From: Rhizobium sp. N324
GTDB taxonomy: Bacteria; Pseudomonadota; Alphaproteobacteria; Rhizobiales; Rhizobiaceae
DNA length: 64,000 bases
Assembly (NCBI RefSeq): GCF_001664485.1
Contig: NZ_CP013633.1
Span: forward strand, 62,001 to 126,000
Reading direction: 5' to 3'
Position numbers and translations under genes: made by a program. Under the pieces are notes generated by a model that saw only the letters and a list, made by a program, of their open reading frames with translations, searched no databases and had not been told where the DNA came from. Shown here in pieces: positions 21,253 to 30,274 of the stretch (position 1 is the stretch's first letter; the number at the start of each line of letters is the position of its first letter).

Positions 21253-22249
21253 TTATTTTGACGCGTCGCTTTTGTTGGCATGCGCCTGAATTTGCGTGCA
21301 TCGCTCGATCAGGTGCTCGAACGGCTCGGAATCGCCGAGCAGCAGGCCGTCGTCGACCATGCGCGCGTAATCCTCGCCGAGCGCACGCACACCTTCTCCG
21401 GATGGCGTCAGAACCAGATTGCCGTTGACGGCTGCGGCGTAGTCGATGGGCGAGCGGTCGGCCGCCTTTTCCGCAAAAAACATGGATTTGTGTTTCGCCA
21501 CGGCATTGGCGAGTTGCCGATCCGCGGATGCTTTGTCGGCGAAACCAGCATCGTCCAGCCGGACGACATCATGCCAGTGGCGGGCAAAACGATCGCCGCG
21601 AAGGCGCTCCTGCAGGCAGAAGACATGGATGGCGGTCGCTTTCTCCCAGAACGTCCGCTCCGCGTGCATGACGCGGGGACTCGCTTTCGGAAATTCGACA
21701 CCATCAACCTGGCCCGACGCGTCACAGTCGATATCGCGGATACTGGCCGGCTCGCCGGTCGACCGCGCTCCGAATTCGAGCATGACGCTCGGGGCGACAT
21801 AGCCGGATCCGCTGCTCACCGCTTCATAGTCGAGGTAGAGCGTATCGTCCTCGAGGCGGATTGCCGCCGGAAGAGATTGAACGCGCAACGCGCCATAACC
21901 GGCTCCACCGAGCCCGCCACCCAGACCGGAAGCCGCTTTCGCACCTCGCTGGTCCAGTGTTTCTCCTCGCTGCGGGTTTCGGCAGTGCTTCGTCATTGCC
22001 GCCAACCAAGTCCGGCGCCAGGGCGCGGATATCGTAGGTCAGGTCGACATCCTCGGAGAACCTTTTGATGACACCGTAGGCTTTCGAAAGCGAAGTGCCG
22101 CCCTTGAAGACGAGATGCTCACCGAGCTTGGACGAAAAGAGCGTCTGCAGCGTCCAGACGACCCAGACATCCTTTTCGAGGAGATGAATGGGCCGTCCGG
22201 TGCGGTCGGCCGCCACCGCCAAGGCTTCGCGTCGGTTATCCTTTGACAA
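21253..22249 (-). pseudogene. AbiEii-type nucleotidyltransferase toxin, frameshifted
   Basis: Toxin half of an AbiE-like (type IV) toxin-antitoxin pair. The 5' frame from 22249 carries the nucleotidyltransferase motif HLVFKGGTSLSKAYG followed by RFSEDVDLTYD. The frame then changes near 21980 (SEEKHWTSEVRKRLPVWVAG is in the next frame) and again near 21900, where LRVQSLPAAIRLEDDTLYLD continues to the stop at 21253. All parts of a normal ~330-residue protein are present, so the damage is two small indels. It lies 13 bp after the antitoxin gene on the same strand. Either a recent inactivation or a sequencing error. Confidence 0.8.
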
Positions 22250-22262
22250 GGTCAGAAACAGA

Positions 22263-22856
22263 TCAGCGATGCGCAGCCTTTCCTACGCTTCTTGCAAGCC
22301 AGGTCGGAAACTGCGGAGCCGCCGCCACCAGCTCGCCGAACGCGTCTGGCGGCAGCTTTCGCTTGATCCGCGACAGTGCTTCATCGACCCTCTCCGGCCC
22401 AAGCCATGCAAGTGCGCGGACCGCCACGCCAGCAGGTCGATCTGCCAAGGCCAATTGCCAGCGCGGCACGTGCTTGAGCTCGACCGTCTGCTGTCCAAGG
22501 GTCATCGTCCGGCTACGGCCGGATGTCAGGTAGACGGAGCGGACCGGGACCTGGGAGGTCAGGCCCAGGGCATTTGCCGCGGCGGCGCCATTCGAGACGA
22601 TGACCTCACCGCGCTGCTGCGCCACCGCCTCTACGGCCTGTTCGACCGTCGGCGGCCGACTGCCAAAGCGACTTTTGACGGGCCGCATATAGATACCACG
22701 GCCCGCCCGGACGAGCTCGCCACGCTCGGCCAGGCGCGACAGAGCCCGATCCAGGGCGGCTCGATTTCCGAGATGCAAAAAGCTCTTTGCCGAAAGCGCG
22801 GATCCTTCCGGCAGTCGTTCAGCATGTCCCATGATTTGCGATGTCAGCTTTTGCAT
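22263..22856 (-). CDS. AbiEi-type antitoxin (DUF6088-like)
   Basis: A 197-residue antitoxin and likely autorepressor. The N-terminus has a winged-helix pattern with LGNRAALDRALSRLAERGEL and GRGIYMRP, typical of AbiEi antitoxins. The middle segment (EVIVSNGAAAANALGLTSQV and VYLTSGRSRTMTLG) matches the DUF6088 group as I know it. It is the first gene of the pair with the toxin starting 13 bp downstream. The frame is intact although the toxin is broken. Confidence 0.82.
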   Translation of the reverse strand: MQKLTSQIMGHAERLPEGSALSAKSFLHLGNRAALDRALSRLAERGELVRAGRGIYMRPVKSRFGSRPPTVEQAVEAVAQQRGEVIVSNGAAAANALGLTSQVPVRSVYLTSGRSRTMTLGQQTVELKHVPRWQLALADRPAGVAVRALAWLGPERVDEALSRIKRKLPPDAFGELVAAAPQFPTWLARSVGKAAHR

Positions 22857-22977
22857 GGCATTTCTCTTGTCAGAAATATATGCAAGTTTCTGACAGTTTG
22901 CAATGAGAGGGGAAGACGGCGAGCCCGGACGGTGCTGACCAATTTTTATCGGTCAGTGACCCGCTGTCTCTTCACAA

Positions 22978-23187
22978 TCACAATTCATCTATCAGGCCGT
23001 CAAACACTTCCACCATCGCATCGCTGATGGCCTTGCCTAGCGCGGCTGCAGCGTTTGCAAGCGCCTCGTCGTCCATATCGCGAGCGGCCATCGCAAAAGC
23101 AGTTCCCTCGGACGTTACGATTTCCCGCGCCCGCTCAATTGCCCAAAGGCCGAAGTCGCTGCGGCTGCTGATTTCCACGGTTTCCAT
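22978..23187 (-). CDS. small acidic hypothetical protein
   Basis: A 69-residue protein beginning METVEISSRSDFGLWAIERA. The ATG at 23187 follows AGGAGA with good spacing, which is why I accept this short frame. It is predicted mostly helical and acidic, without a signal peptide or membrane segment. I do not recognise a family. It lies between the AbiE locus and the T3SS island on the opposite strand to the latter. It could be a small chaperone-like or regulatory protein, but that is speculation. Confidence 0.5.
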   Translation of the reverse strand: METVEISSRSDFGLWAIERAREIVTSEGTAFAMAARDMDDEALANAAAALGKAISDAMVEVFDGLIDEL

Positions 23188-23510
23188 GTTGTCTCCTGAT
23201 TTGTTCGAGAGGACGGCTTATACCGATTTGCCGGACAATGCAGTCTGAAAACCGAGCCCGAGGACCGACTTCGATCTGTCTCGTGAGCGCATTCCCTACG
23301 GGACCGTGCTCTATTGCGCCGCACCTTGGCGACTGCGGTGTCACCAGCATTTGTACTGCGGTATAATTTGGAAGCGCTATGTGGGGGTCAATGGTTCAAT
23401 TTTGCCGCTCCGATAGCACCCATTTGTCATATCACTGAAAAACTTCTGACCTAACGAGGCTTTCCGGGCCTCCGTTCAGGGTGCGGCCGTCGATCAGGAG
23501 TGACGAAATC

Positions 23511-26120
23511 ATGTTGGAACGTGTTGGCAGCGGATCGAAAGAGGTCGAAACCCTGGTCGTGGACCTCGGCCAGAAAGACGTGACTGGCCGTTCTGGATCG
23601 ACAAAAACCATCGACGCCGGCGAAATACGAAAGATCGCGCCGAGCGGTAACGGGCAGGCACTCGACATCTCCGCTGCGCGGGGCTTCGTCGGGTTTACCC
23701 AGAGCAAAAGCGGCGCCACCGCGATCCTGGTCGATGCAAAGGTGAGCACGCCCGAAACCGACCCGGGCAACGATCTCAAGATCGACCTGGACGGCTTGAA
23801 GAAGGTTGCCGCTTCCGAATTCGGCAGCACCGTGCCCAACAATATCACCCACCTGTTCAACCCGACCATCCAGGCGATGGCCAACCAGCTTTACGGGGGA
23901 GACAGTTCCGAGGTGCGCGATCAGTTCAAGGCCGACGTCAAGGCGCTTCTCGGTCCGCTGCTCGACAAGGTCGGTGCCGGAGAGGTCAGTCAGGCTGATC
24001 TTGGCGGCCTTCTGGAGCGCCTGACGTCGCAGTTGGCGGCTCCCGGCGGCAAGGAAGTCTGGGGTTACCGCCACGCGGTGCAGACCGCGCTCGAAGGGCT
24101 CGTCATGGGCGCCAGCCTGGTCTCGAAGTTGCCGGCCAATGCCGAGTGGGACAAGAGCGTCTCGCCGCTGCCCTCCAACAATCTCGCCAGCTATTCGTTC
24201 AACGACGTCATGGCGGCGATCATGATCGGCACCGGGCTGGCCGGCAAGGGCATTGCCGCCAACGGCTCAGACGGCGGGCGCTTCTTCGCCGGCAGCGGCG
24301 GCGACGCCTGGATCGCCGAGCGCATGTTCGCCACCAAGGACAATGGCTGGAGCAAGACCATCCAAAGTCTCGATCTGCCCTATATCGACAGCGACTATCT
24401 GACATCCAGCCTCAAGAAGATGGACCTTGTCATGTCGGGCTCGGATGCCATCGAGCCGGTCGTGGAGCGCCCGATCGACGAGAACGACATCCTGGAAAGC
24501 AAGGTGCTGCGCGGCTACGCTCCGTCGACCGCCTATGAGCCGACGCTGAAGAAGCTCGACGAACTCAAATACGGCATTCTCGGCGACGCCGTGAAGGACG
24601 TGAACCGGGATTTCGTCGCGCCCGACAACATGGATGACCTCGACCAGCTGACGCCGGAACAGAAGGCGACGCTGCTCTACGATCTCATCGAGATCAAACA
24701 GCAGTTCAATGGCTATATGAACCAGTATGGCGACAGCGTGCCCGATGGCGAGTGCGTCGGCAAGGACCTCGATGCGCGGATCGAAAAGCTGACGGCCGAT
24801 CCGGCGACGCAGCAGCATCTCTCGGATATCTTCGCGAGCGGCATGAAGGAATATCTGCAGCGACCGGAGAATTCCGATCTGCTCACCAACATCGAGGACG
24901 CCTATCTGATCGACATCGGCGGCGGCAAGGCGATCGACCGGGCGCTGAGCGCCGGCAAGAGCTTCGAAGATGCCCTGAAGGATTATTATTCCGAACTCAA
25001 CACCCTCGTCGATCTCCTGCCCCAGGATTATATCGATGCGCATCTCGACGCCGCGAACGTCACCTTCGCCAATATCGTCAAGGAACATTATATCGGCGAC
25101 GGCCAGGGTGTCGATCTCGAGCCGCTGCTGTCGGGGCCGGATGACACCTTCGAGCCCGGGGCGACGAATGACGCCATCAGCCAGTTGGCAACTACGTTCG
25201 CCGAGGATTTCATCAGCAAAAACGGCCCGGCCGATGGCGGCGAAACGCTGAAACAGAACCTGGCGCAGGATATAGCGCGCGACGTCGACGGCGTTCTGCG
25301 GATGGTGCGCGGCGGTATGAAGCTCGACGATGCGCTCGCCTCCTTCAAGGATTCGCTCGATCTGCCGCGCCAGACCCGGACACCTGCCGGCATCGATGCC
25401 GAGGTGTACAAGGCCGGTCTGGTGCACGCCGTGCAGATGCTGACGATGTCGAGCGTGCTGGTGGCGCGCGGCCTCGGCGTCGGCGGCAAGTGGACGCCGG
25501 CCGATATCGCCGCCGCGGTCGGCTCGGCGACGCAGATCGTCGGCATGACGATGGAAGGTCTCGGCAAGAACCTCGACGTTGCCGGCAAACCGTTCAGCGC
25601 CTTCGGCAATCAGCCTGGCAGCTGGGGCAAGGGGATCTCGATGAACTTCTCGCCGAAGACGATGGAAGCGGCAGGCAAGATCCTCGGCGCGGCCGGCGGC
25701 CTCGCCATGGCCGGCCTCGGCTTCTATTCGGCGTCGCGGTCGATGAAGGCCGGCGACCGCGCCAAGGGCGCGCTCGAAATAATCGGCGGCATTGCCGGTA
25801 CCGGCAACGCGCTGATCGGTTTCTCCGAGGCGATGCTTTATCTGACCAATGCCATGTCCCGTGCCTTTTCCGGACTCGGAACGGTGGCGCCGGAAGTCGT
25901 GACCATCTTCAGCAGCGCCGCCAAAACCGGCCTTGCCGCGGCCGGACTGGTCACCGGCCTCGTTGCCTCGGCCGTCGGGCTGGCGCTTGGTCTGTGGGAT
26001 ATGGCCAATGGCGTGAAGAAGCTCGACAAAATGGAAAAGCAGCTGAACGAGAAGCTTGAACGCTACACCGGCGAGTCCGTGCATCTCGAATTTGGGCCAG
26101 ACCCGTCATTCATCTGGTAG
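23511..26120 (+). CDS. candidate T3SS translocator/effector, paralogue 1
   Basis: An 869-residue protein starting at ATG 23511 behind AGGAG (23498-23502). Three regions can be seen. Domain A, residues ~88-305 (DLKIDLDGLKKVAASEFGST to DSDYLTSSLKK), is nearly identical to part of the next gene. Domain B, ~347-540, contains LTPEQKATLLYDLIEIKQQF and EDALKDYYSELNTLVDLLPQ. Region C follows TPAGIDAEVYKAG and ends in Gly/Ala-rich hydrophobic stretches (~720-840) before a coiled tail (LDKMEKQLNEKLERY). The hydrophobic C-terminus and position upstream of the rhc operon suggest a pore-forming translocator of the NolX/HrpF/PopF type. That family link is inference from context and general features, not a confirmed match. 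Confidence 0.55.
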   Translation: MLERVGSGSKEVETLVVDLGQKDVTGRSGSTKTIDAGEIRKIAPSGNGQALDISAARGFVGFTQSKSGATAILVDAKVSTPETDPGNDLKIDLDGLKKVAASEFGSTVPNNITHLFNPTIQAMANQLYGGDSSEVRDQFKADVKALLGPLLDKVGAGEVSQADLGGLLERLTSQLAAPGGKEVWGYRHAVQTALEGLVMGASLVSKLPANAEWDKSVSPLPSNNLASYSFNDVMAAIMIGTGLAGKGIAANGSDGGRFFAGSGGDAWIAERMFATKDNGWSKTIQSLDLPYIDSDYLTSSLKKMDLVMSGSDAIEPVVERPIDENDILESKVLRGYAPSTAYEPTLKKLDELKYGILGDAVKDVNRDFVAPDNMDDLDQLTPEQKATLLYDLIEIKQQFNGYMNQYGDSVPDGECVGKDLDARIEKLTADPATQQHLSDIFASGMKEYLQRPENSDLLTNIEDAYLIDIGGGKAIDRALSAGKSFEDALKDYYSELNTLVDLLPQDYIDAHLDAANVTFANIVKEHYIGDGQGVDLEPLLSGPDDTFEPGATNDAISQLATTFAEDFISKNGPADGGETLKQNLAQDIARDVDGVLRMVRGGMKLDDALASFKDSLDLPRQTRTPAGIDAEVYKAGLVHAVQMLTMSSVLVARGLGVGGKWTPADIAAAVGSATQIVGMTMEGLGKNLDVAGKPFSAFGNQPGSWGKGISMNFSPKTMEAAGKILGAAGGLAMAGLGFYSASRSMKAGDRAKGALEIIGGIAGTGNALIGFSEAMLYLTNAMSRAFSGLGTVAPEVVTIFSSAAKTGLAAAGLVTGLVASAVGLALGLWDMANGVKKLDKMEKQLNEKLERYTGESVHLEFGPDPSFIW

Positions 26121-26341
26121 AGGCAGAGGGGCGGCAACGATGACCGCCACAGCCTGGGAAATACCCTGCGACCCCTCGGTAAAAATGTGATTTTTGATCT
26201 CCAGGCGCGAGGCCGCTGCATTTTATGCAACCGCGATGTCGCGATCGGGCTTGAATTATCACGCAAAGGTCGATCTTATGCCTAACGTAAGGTAAACGAC
26301 GTCATCCGCGAAAAGCGGAAAAAGAAAATCAAAGGGAACGC

Positions 26342-29185
26342 ATGTCATCGATCGCACCAGCATCTTCGGATATCGATACGGTTTCATTTCTCCGGCTAAA
26401 CGCCAATTCCGATCCGAAGTCCGAAAATTCCACGAGCCAGGGCAAAACCACGAGCACCACGGTCAAGAAGGCATCGCCTTTTGCCTCTGACGGGACCACG
26501 ACGGCAGCCCTGACGATTTTCTCCTCTATATCGGCGCAGACGAGCAGTCCGAAGTTCGTTTCGCTGGCCGCCACGTCGAATGGCACGTCCCGCCCTACCG
26601 CGCCGATCCAGCCGGTCATCGATCTCCTGTTCAATTCCGATTTCATGAGCGAGATCAATCAGGGCTTCATGGAAGGGCTGAAGGACAAGGACAAATCCTT
26701 CGAGAGCATCGACGTCGTCAAAAACCCTCACAATTACACTGCCGAGCAGAAACTGATCATGTATCTCGATCTGCTTCAGACCAAGGCGACCTTCGGCCAA
26801 TACAAGGACAGCCTCGGCGACAACCAGCGCGGCATCTACAACGACCAGGAGATCCTGAAGGATCTCGACAAGTCAATCGCCATCCTGGGCTCGGACCCCG
26901 ACGTCAACTCGCTGATGACGGAGAAGGCGCTAAAGGCCTTCAAGCTGATCTTCTCCGGTTATCGCGTCGCGCCGGCCGATACGAACAAGGACGCTTCCGA
27001 GATCATCAACGACACGATAACGCGTGACGAGAAGATGAAGGACCTGCGTACGAAGGTCGAGGATGCCTTTGAGCGCGACATCGTCAATGGCGGCCTGCTG
27101 AATGACGGTCTGAAATCCGGCAAGGACGTCACCACCATTCTCAAGGAATATAATGCCGCCCTCGGCTTCTATTCCATGGTGCTTCCCGACGATTTCGTAA
27201 AGCAGCGCTCGGCGATTGCCGACAAGACCTATGCCGAATTCTTCGACAAGAACGTGCTGCCGACGATCTCCGATCCGACGACGGCGCTCGATGGCCTGAT
27301 CCGCATGGGACTGGCCGGCAACAAGACCGAGCGGGAACTGAAGGGGCTCGGCTCCATCCTGCCGGTTGTGGATTTCGACCAGTCGCTCGGGCTCGGCGGG
27401 AGCCTGTTCCCCGATCTCAAGATCGACCTCGACGGTTTGAAAAAGGTTGCCGCTTCCGAATTCGGCAGCACCGTTCCCAACAATATCACCCACCTGTTCA
27501 ACCCGACCATCCAGGCGATGGCCAACCAGTTTTACGGGTCAGACAGCCCCGAGGTGCGCGATCAGTTCAAGGCCGACGTCAAGGCGCTTCTCGGTCCGCT
27601 GCTCGACAAGGTAGGCGCCGGAGAAATCGGCATCGGCGATCTCGCCGGCAATCTGGAGCGCCTGACGTCGCGCCTGAGCGCACCCGGCGGCAAGGAGGTC
27701 TTGGGCTACCGCCATGCGGTGCAGACCGCGCTGGAAGGGCTCGTCATGGGCGCCAGCCTGGTCTCGAAGTTGCCGGCCAATGCCGAGTGGGACAAGAGCG
27801 TCTCGCCGCTGCCCTCCAGCAATCTCGCCAGCTATTCGTTCAACGACGTCATGGCGGCAATCATGATCGGCACCGGGCTGGCCGGCAAGGGCATTGCCGC
27901 CAACGGCTCAGACGGCGGGCGCTTCTTCGCCGGCAGCGGGGGCGACGCCTGGATCGCCGAGCGCATGTTCGCCACCAAGGACAATGGCTGGAGCAAGACC
28001 ATCCAAAGTCTCGATCTGCCCTATATCGACAGCGAATATCTGACATCGAGCCTCAAGGACATGGGACTTTCCATGTCAGGCCTGATGAAGACGCTGATGC
28101 CCGGCACGGATGTGATCGATCCAATCATCGTCGACGGCAAGACCGCCGAAGAGGCGATCAAGAAGATCATCGCCCCGAGCCTCGACGCGCTGGCGGAAAC
28201 CCTGTTCAAGGGCAATGCCGATGCCATGGCGCAATACAAGACCAATTTCACGACGATCTTCACCGCGCTTTGGGCGACGATGCGACCGGGCGGCAGCGTC
28301 GAAACGATCAAGGCCGACCTTGCCAAGCTGATCGACAAGACCGCGACGGCGGCGCCGGCAGGGGTCGATCCTGTCAAATACAAGGCGGCGCTCTCTTCCG
28401 GCGTGATGTCGGTGCTTACCGCATCCCGCTCCATCTATGCCGGCCTCAACATGACGAGCCCGACCTGGGACAGCATCGGCATCGTGGTTCTGCACGCCCT
28501 TGGCGCTCTCGCGCACATGGGCAGTGCGCTCGGCTCGGCGATCAAAGCCTCGAATTTTTCGCTGCTGGATGGGATCAGTTCACTCGTCGGCGTTTCCGAC
28601 GAGCTGGCGCGGGCGCAGCGCAGCGTGCTCTCCGCCTTTTTCAAGAATACCGGGACGACGGTTGGCGCCGTTGCCGGCGTCGCTTGGCTGCCGGTGGAAT
28701 ATTACCAGTTCCTGCAGGGGCTCACCAGTGGCAAGGGCGATCCGGTCGATCTCATCTTCATGGGTATCGGAACCGCGGCGGACACGGTCGGCGCGATCGA
28801 GGGCATCGCAGGCGTTGCCAATATGCTGGTGAATTCCACCTTCCTCGGGCGCACGGGCGCAACGGTAGCGCTCGTCTCCGGCGGCTTCTCGCTCGCCTTC
28901 GCGATCGCCGGCGCGGTGTCCTGGGCGGCCTGGGCGGGCTTTGCCATCTACCAGAGCATCAAGCAGGAAAAAGCCTTCCACAAGCAGACCGACATGATGA
29001 ACGACATGCTTAAGCGCACTGTCAACGACACGGTCGGCATCTACGCCAAAACAGGTCAGCGCGTCGGCGCCAAGGGCGGCGTCGCCCCCGCGCCCCGCGA
29101 CCCGGAACAGCGCGAGCTGACCCCTGAGAACTGGGACGCGATCATCGCCGATATCGAGAAGCGCCGCGGTACGGCGGTGGGCTGA
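26342..29185 (+). CDS. candidate T3SS translocator/effector, paralogue 2
   Basis: A 947-residue protein. The first ~75 residues are Ser/Thr-rich and low in charge (NSTSQGKTTSTTVKKASPFA), typical of T3SS export signals. The domain order differs from paralogue 1: domain B comes first (~93-320; YTAEQKLIMYLDLLQTKATF, TILKEYNAALGFYSMVLPDD), then domain A (~358-575), then region C (APAGVDPVKYKAA). The C-terminal ~770-875 has two or three hydrophobic segments (TGATVALVSGGFSLAFAIAG) suited to membrane insertion. It lies 221 bp after paralogue 1 and is followed by a strong terminator at 29222-29260. Probably a translocon component or large secreted protein; unconfirmed. Confidence 0.55.
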   Translation: MSSIAPASSDIDTVSFLRLNANSDPKSENSTSQGKTTSTTVKKASPFASDGTTTAALTIFSSISAQTSSPKFVSLAATSNGTSRPTAPIQPVIDLLFNSDFMSEINQGFMEGLKDKDKSFESIDVVKNPHNYTAEQKLIMYLDLLQTKATFGQYKDSLGDNQRGIYNDQEILKDLDKSIAILGSDPDVNSLMTEKALKAFKLIFSGYRVAPADTNKDASEIINDTITRDEKMKDLRTKVEDAFERDIVNGGLLNDGLKSGKDVTTILKEYNAALGFYSMVLPDDFVKQRSAIADKTYAEFFDKNVLPTISDPTTALDGLIRMGLAGNKTERELKGLGSILPVVDFDQSLGLGGSLFPDLKIDLDGLKKVAASEFGSTVPNNITHLFNPTIQAMANQFYGSDSPEVRDQFKADVKALLGPLLDKVGAGEIGIGDLAGNLERLTSRLSAPGGKEVLGYRHAVQTALEGLVMGASLVSKLPANAEWDKSVSPLPSSNLASYSFNDVMAAIMIGTGLAGKGIAANGSDGGRFFAGSGGDAWIAERMFATKDNGWSKTIQSLDLPYIDSEYLTSSLKDMGLSMSGLMKTLMPGTDVIDPIIVDGKTAEEAIKKIIAPSLDALAETLFKGNADAMAQYKTNFTTIFTALWATMRPGGSVETIKADLAKLIDKTATAAPAGVDPVKYKAALSSGVMSVLTASRSIYAGLNMTSPTWDSIGIVVLHALGALAHMGSALGSAIKASNFSLLDGISSLVGVSDELARAQRSVLSAFFKNTGTTVGAVAGVAWLPVEYYQFLQGLTSGKGDPVDLIFMGIGTAADTVGAIEGIAGVANMLVNSTFLGRTGATVALVSGGFSLAFAIAGAVSWAAWAGFAIYQSIKQEKAFHKQTDMMNDMLKRTVNDTVGIYAKTGQRVGAKGGVAPAPRDPEQRELTPENWDAIIADIEKRRGTAVG

Positions 29186-29221
29186 TCCGGGACGCTTTCG
29201 CAACACCAAATATCTGGGTAC

Positions 29222-29260
29222 TCACAGGCCCGGTTGGCGTAGAGGCGGTCGGGCCTGTGA
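29222..29260 (+). terminator. intrinsic terminator after paralogue 2
   Basis: A perfect 11-bp stem (TCACAGGCCCG / CGGGCCTGTGA) with a 17-base loop, followed by AT-rich sequence (AATATTTGATAG). It separates the two large genes from the small-protein/rhc operon, implying a separate promoter in the AT-rich 29261-29489 region. Confidence 0.7.
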
Positions 29261-29489
29261 ATATTTGATAGCAATAAATTTAAGTATGAATTTCATGCGC
29301 AATCTGGATATCTGCTGCGCTTTATGGATAAAAACGTTCAATTTTAATATAAAGGTCGAGAAAGTTGTCAATGCCGATTGTAAGTTCCGAAAATTAACCA
29401 TCGGTTAAGTTTAAACAATTGACCGGCCGTTTTTTTATCCATATCAAATCATGCATTCATTTTGATAACTCCTTGATGGAAGTGCTCAT

Positions 29490-29747
29490 ATGGCCGTAGA
29501 TGCAGTGAATTCCGACCTGAACCTGGCGCCTGCAAACCCTGTCTCGGTGGAGCTGACGACTGATAAGACGGGTTCCAAGGACACCACCGGCAGCACGACG
29601 AAAAAGGTCGATCCGAACAGCGAGAGCGAGATACTCTCCGCTGCCGTGGACGCGTTTCTGCCAGGCATGATTTCCAACACCCTGATGCTGAACAATTCGC
29701 TTTTCAATTTCGCCAAGGAGGCGATCGACGAAGGCAGCGACGAGTAG
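29490..29747 (+). CDS. small T3SS-island protein, unassigned
   Basis: An 85-residue acidic protein (MAVDAVNSDLNLAPANPVSV at the start, ending FAKEAIDEGSDE). It is Ser/Thr/Asp-rich in the N-terminal half with a short amphipathic/hydrophobic C-terminal segment (DAFLPGMISNTLMLNNSLFN), a layout common in small secreted T3SS proteins. It opens the operon leading into rhcJ, 50 bp before the next gene, with its promoter probably in the AT-rich region upstream. I cannot assign it; possibilities are a NopC-like secreted protein or a needle-related subunit. Confidence 0.5.
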   Translation: MAVDAVNSDLNLAPANPVSVELTTDKTGSKDTTGSTTKKVDPNSESEILSAAVDAFLPGMISNTLMLNNSLFNFAKEAIDEGSDE

Positions 29748-29797
29748 CGTTCCCGTTCATCGTTTGCAGTTGACGTGTACCGAGTTGAGGAATTGCA

Positions 29798-30274
29798 ATG
29801 AGTGGAGAAGAACTTTGCGGCCGCGCTTTCACGCCGCCCGTCGACGGCGTATCGACAGGCAATGTGCTGAAGACCTCGGAGATCGTGGCGGAGCGGATCG
29901 GACTGCAACCGGCGGATTTCGCCGGCCTTCGGCCAACCGAACTCACCTCTATTCCCAACACCCAGGGCCGCAAAATCGCGCCTGAGTCCGACGCCGTCCC
30001 GCCCTCCTATTCACCGGAAGGCAATACCAGGCCCTCCAGCATTCTCGACCGGCTGTCGGCATTCTTCATGCCGGTGGCCGGGAACGGCCAGCCGGAGACG
30101 CCGCTGGTGCGATTTGCCGCGGACAAGGATCACAGCGGCCCGAAGATCGAAGACATCACGACATCGATCGACCGGCTGGAGAAATCACAGCAATTCGCGA
30201 CCGGCACGACGCTGCTGTCGTCACTCACCCAGTCGGTGATGTCGTCGTCCAAACGGCTGACGCAGGGCCAGTGA
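29798..30274 (+). CDS. NolB/SctI-like protein (candidate inner rod)
   Basis: A 158-residue protein in the position occupied by nolB (nopB) directly upstream of rhcJ in other rhizobia. The C-terminal third (IDRLEKSQQFATGTTLLSSL, then SVMSSSKRLTQGQ) resembles the C-terminus of inner-rod proteins (SctI/HrpB). The long N-terminal part is proline-rich and disordered-looking. The ORF end overlaps rhcJ (GTGA, 30271-30274), so the two are translationally coupled. Assignment rests on synteny plus the C-terminal pattern. Confidence 0.55.
   Translation: MSGEELCGRAFTPPVDGVSTGNVLKTSEIVAERIGLQPADFAGLRPTELTSIPNTQGRKIAPESDAVPPSYSPEGNTRPSSILDRLSAFFMPVAGNGQPETPLVRFAADKDHSGPKIEDITTSIDRLEKSQQFATGTTLLSSLTQSVMSSSKRLTQGQ

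Noticed and set aside
24267..26084. 605-codon minus-strand frame opposite paralogue 1
   Set aside because: Shadow frame; His/Arg-rich, no ribosome site, while the plus-strand gene has a clear start and domains.
29300..29489. nod-box-like sequence before the small T3SS gene
   Set aside because: Contains short pieces such as AAACAAT and ATCCAT but not in the order or spacing of a nod box.
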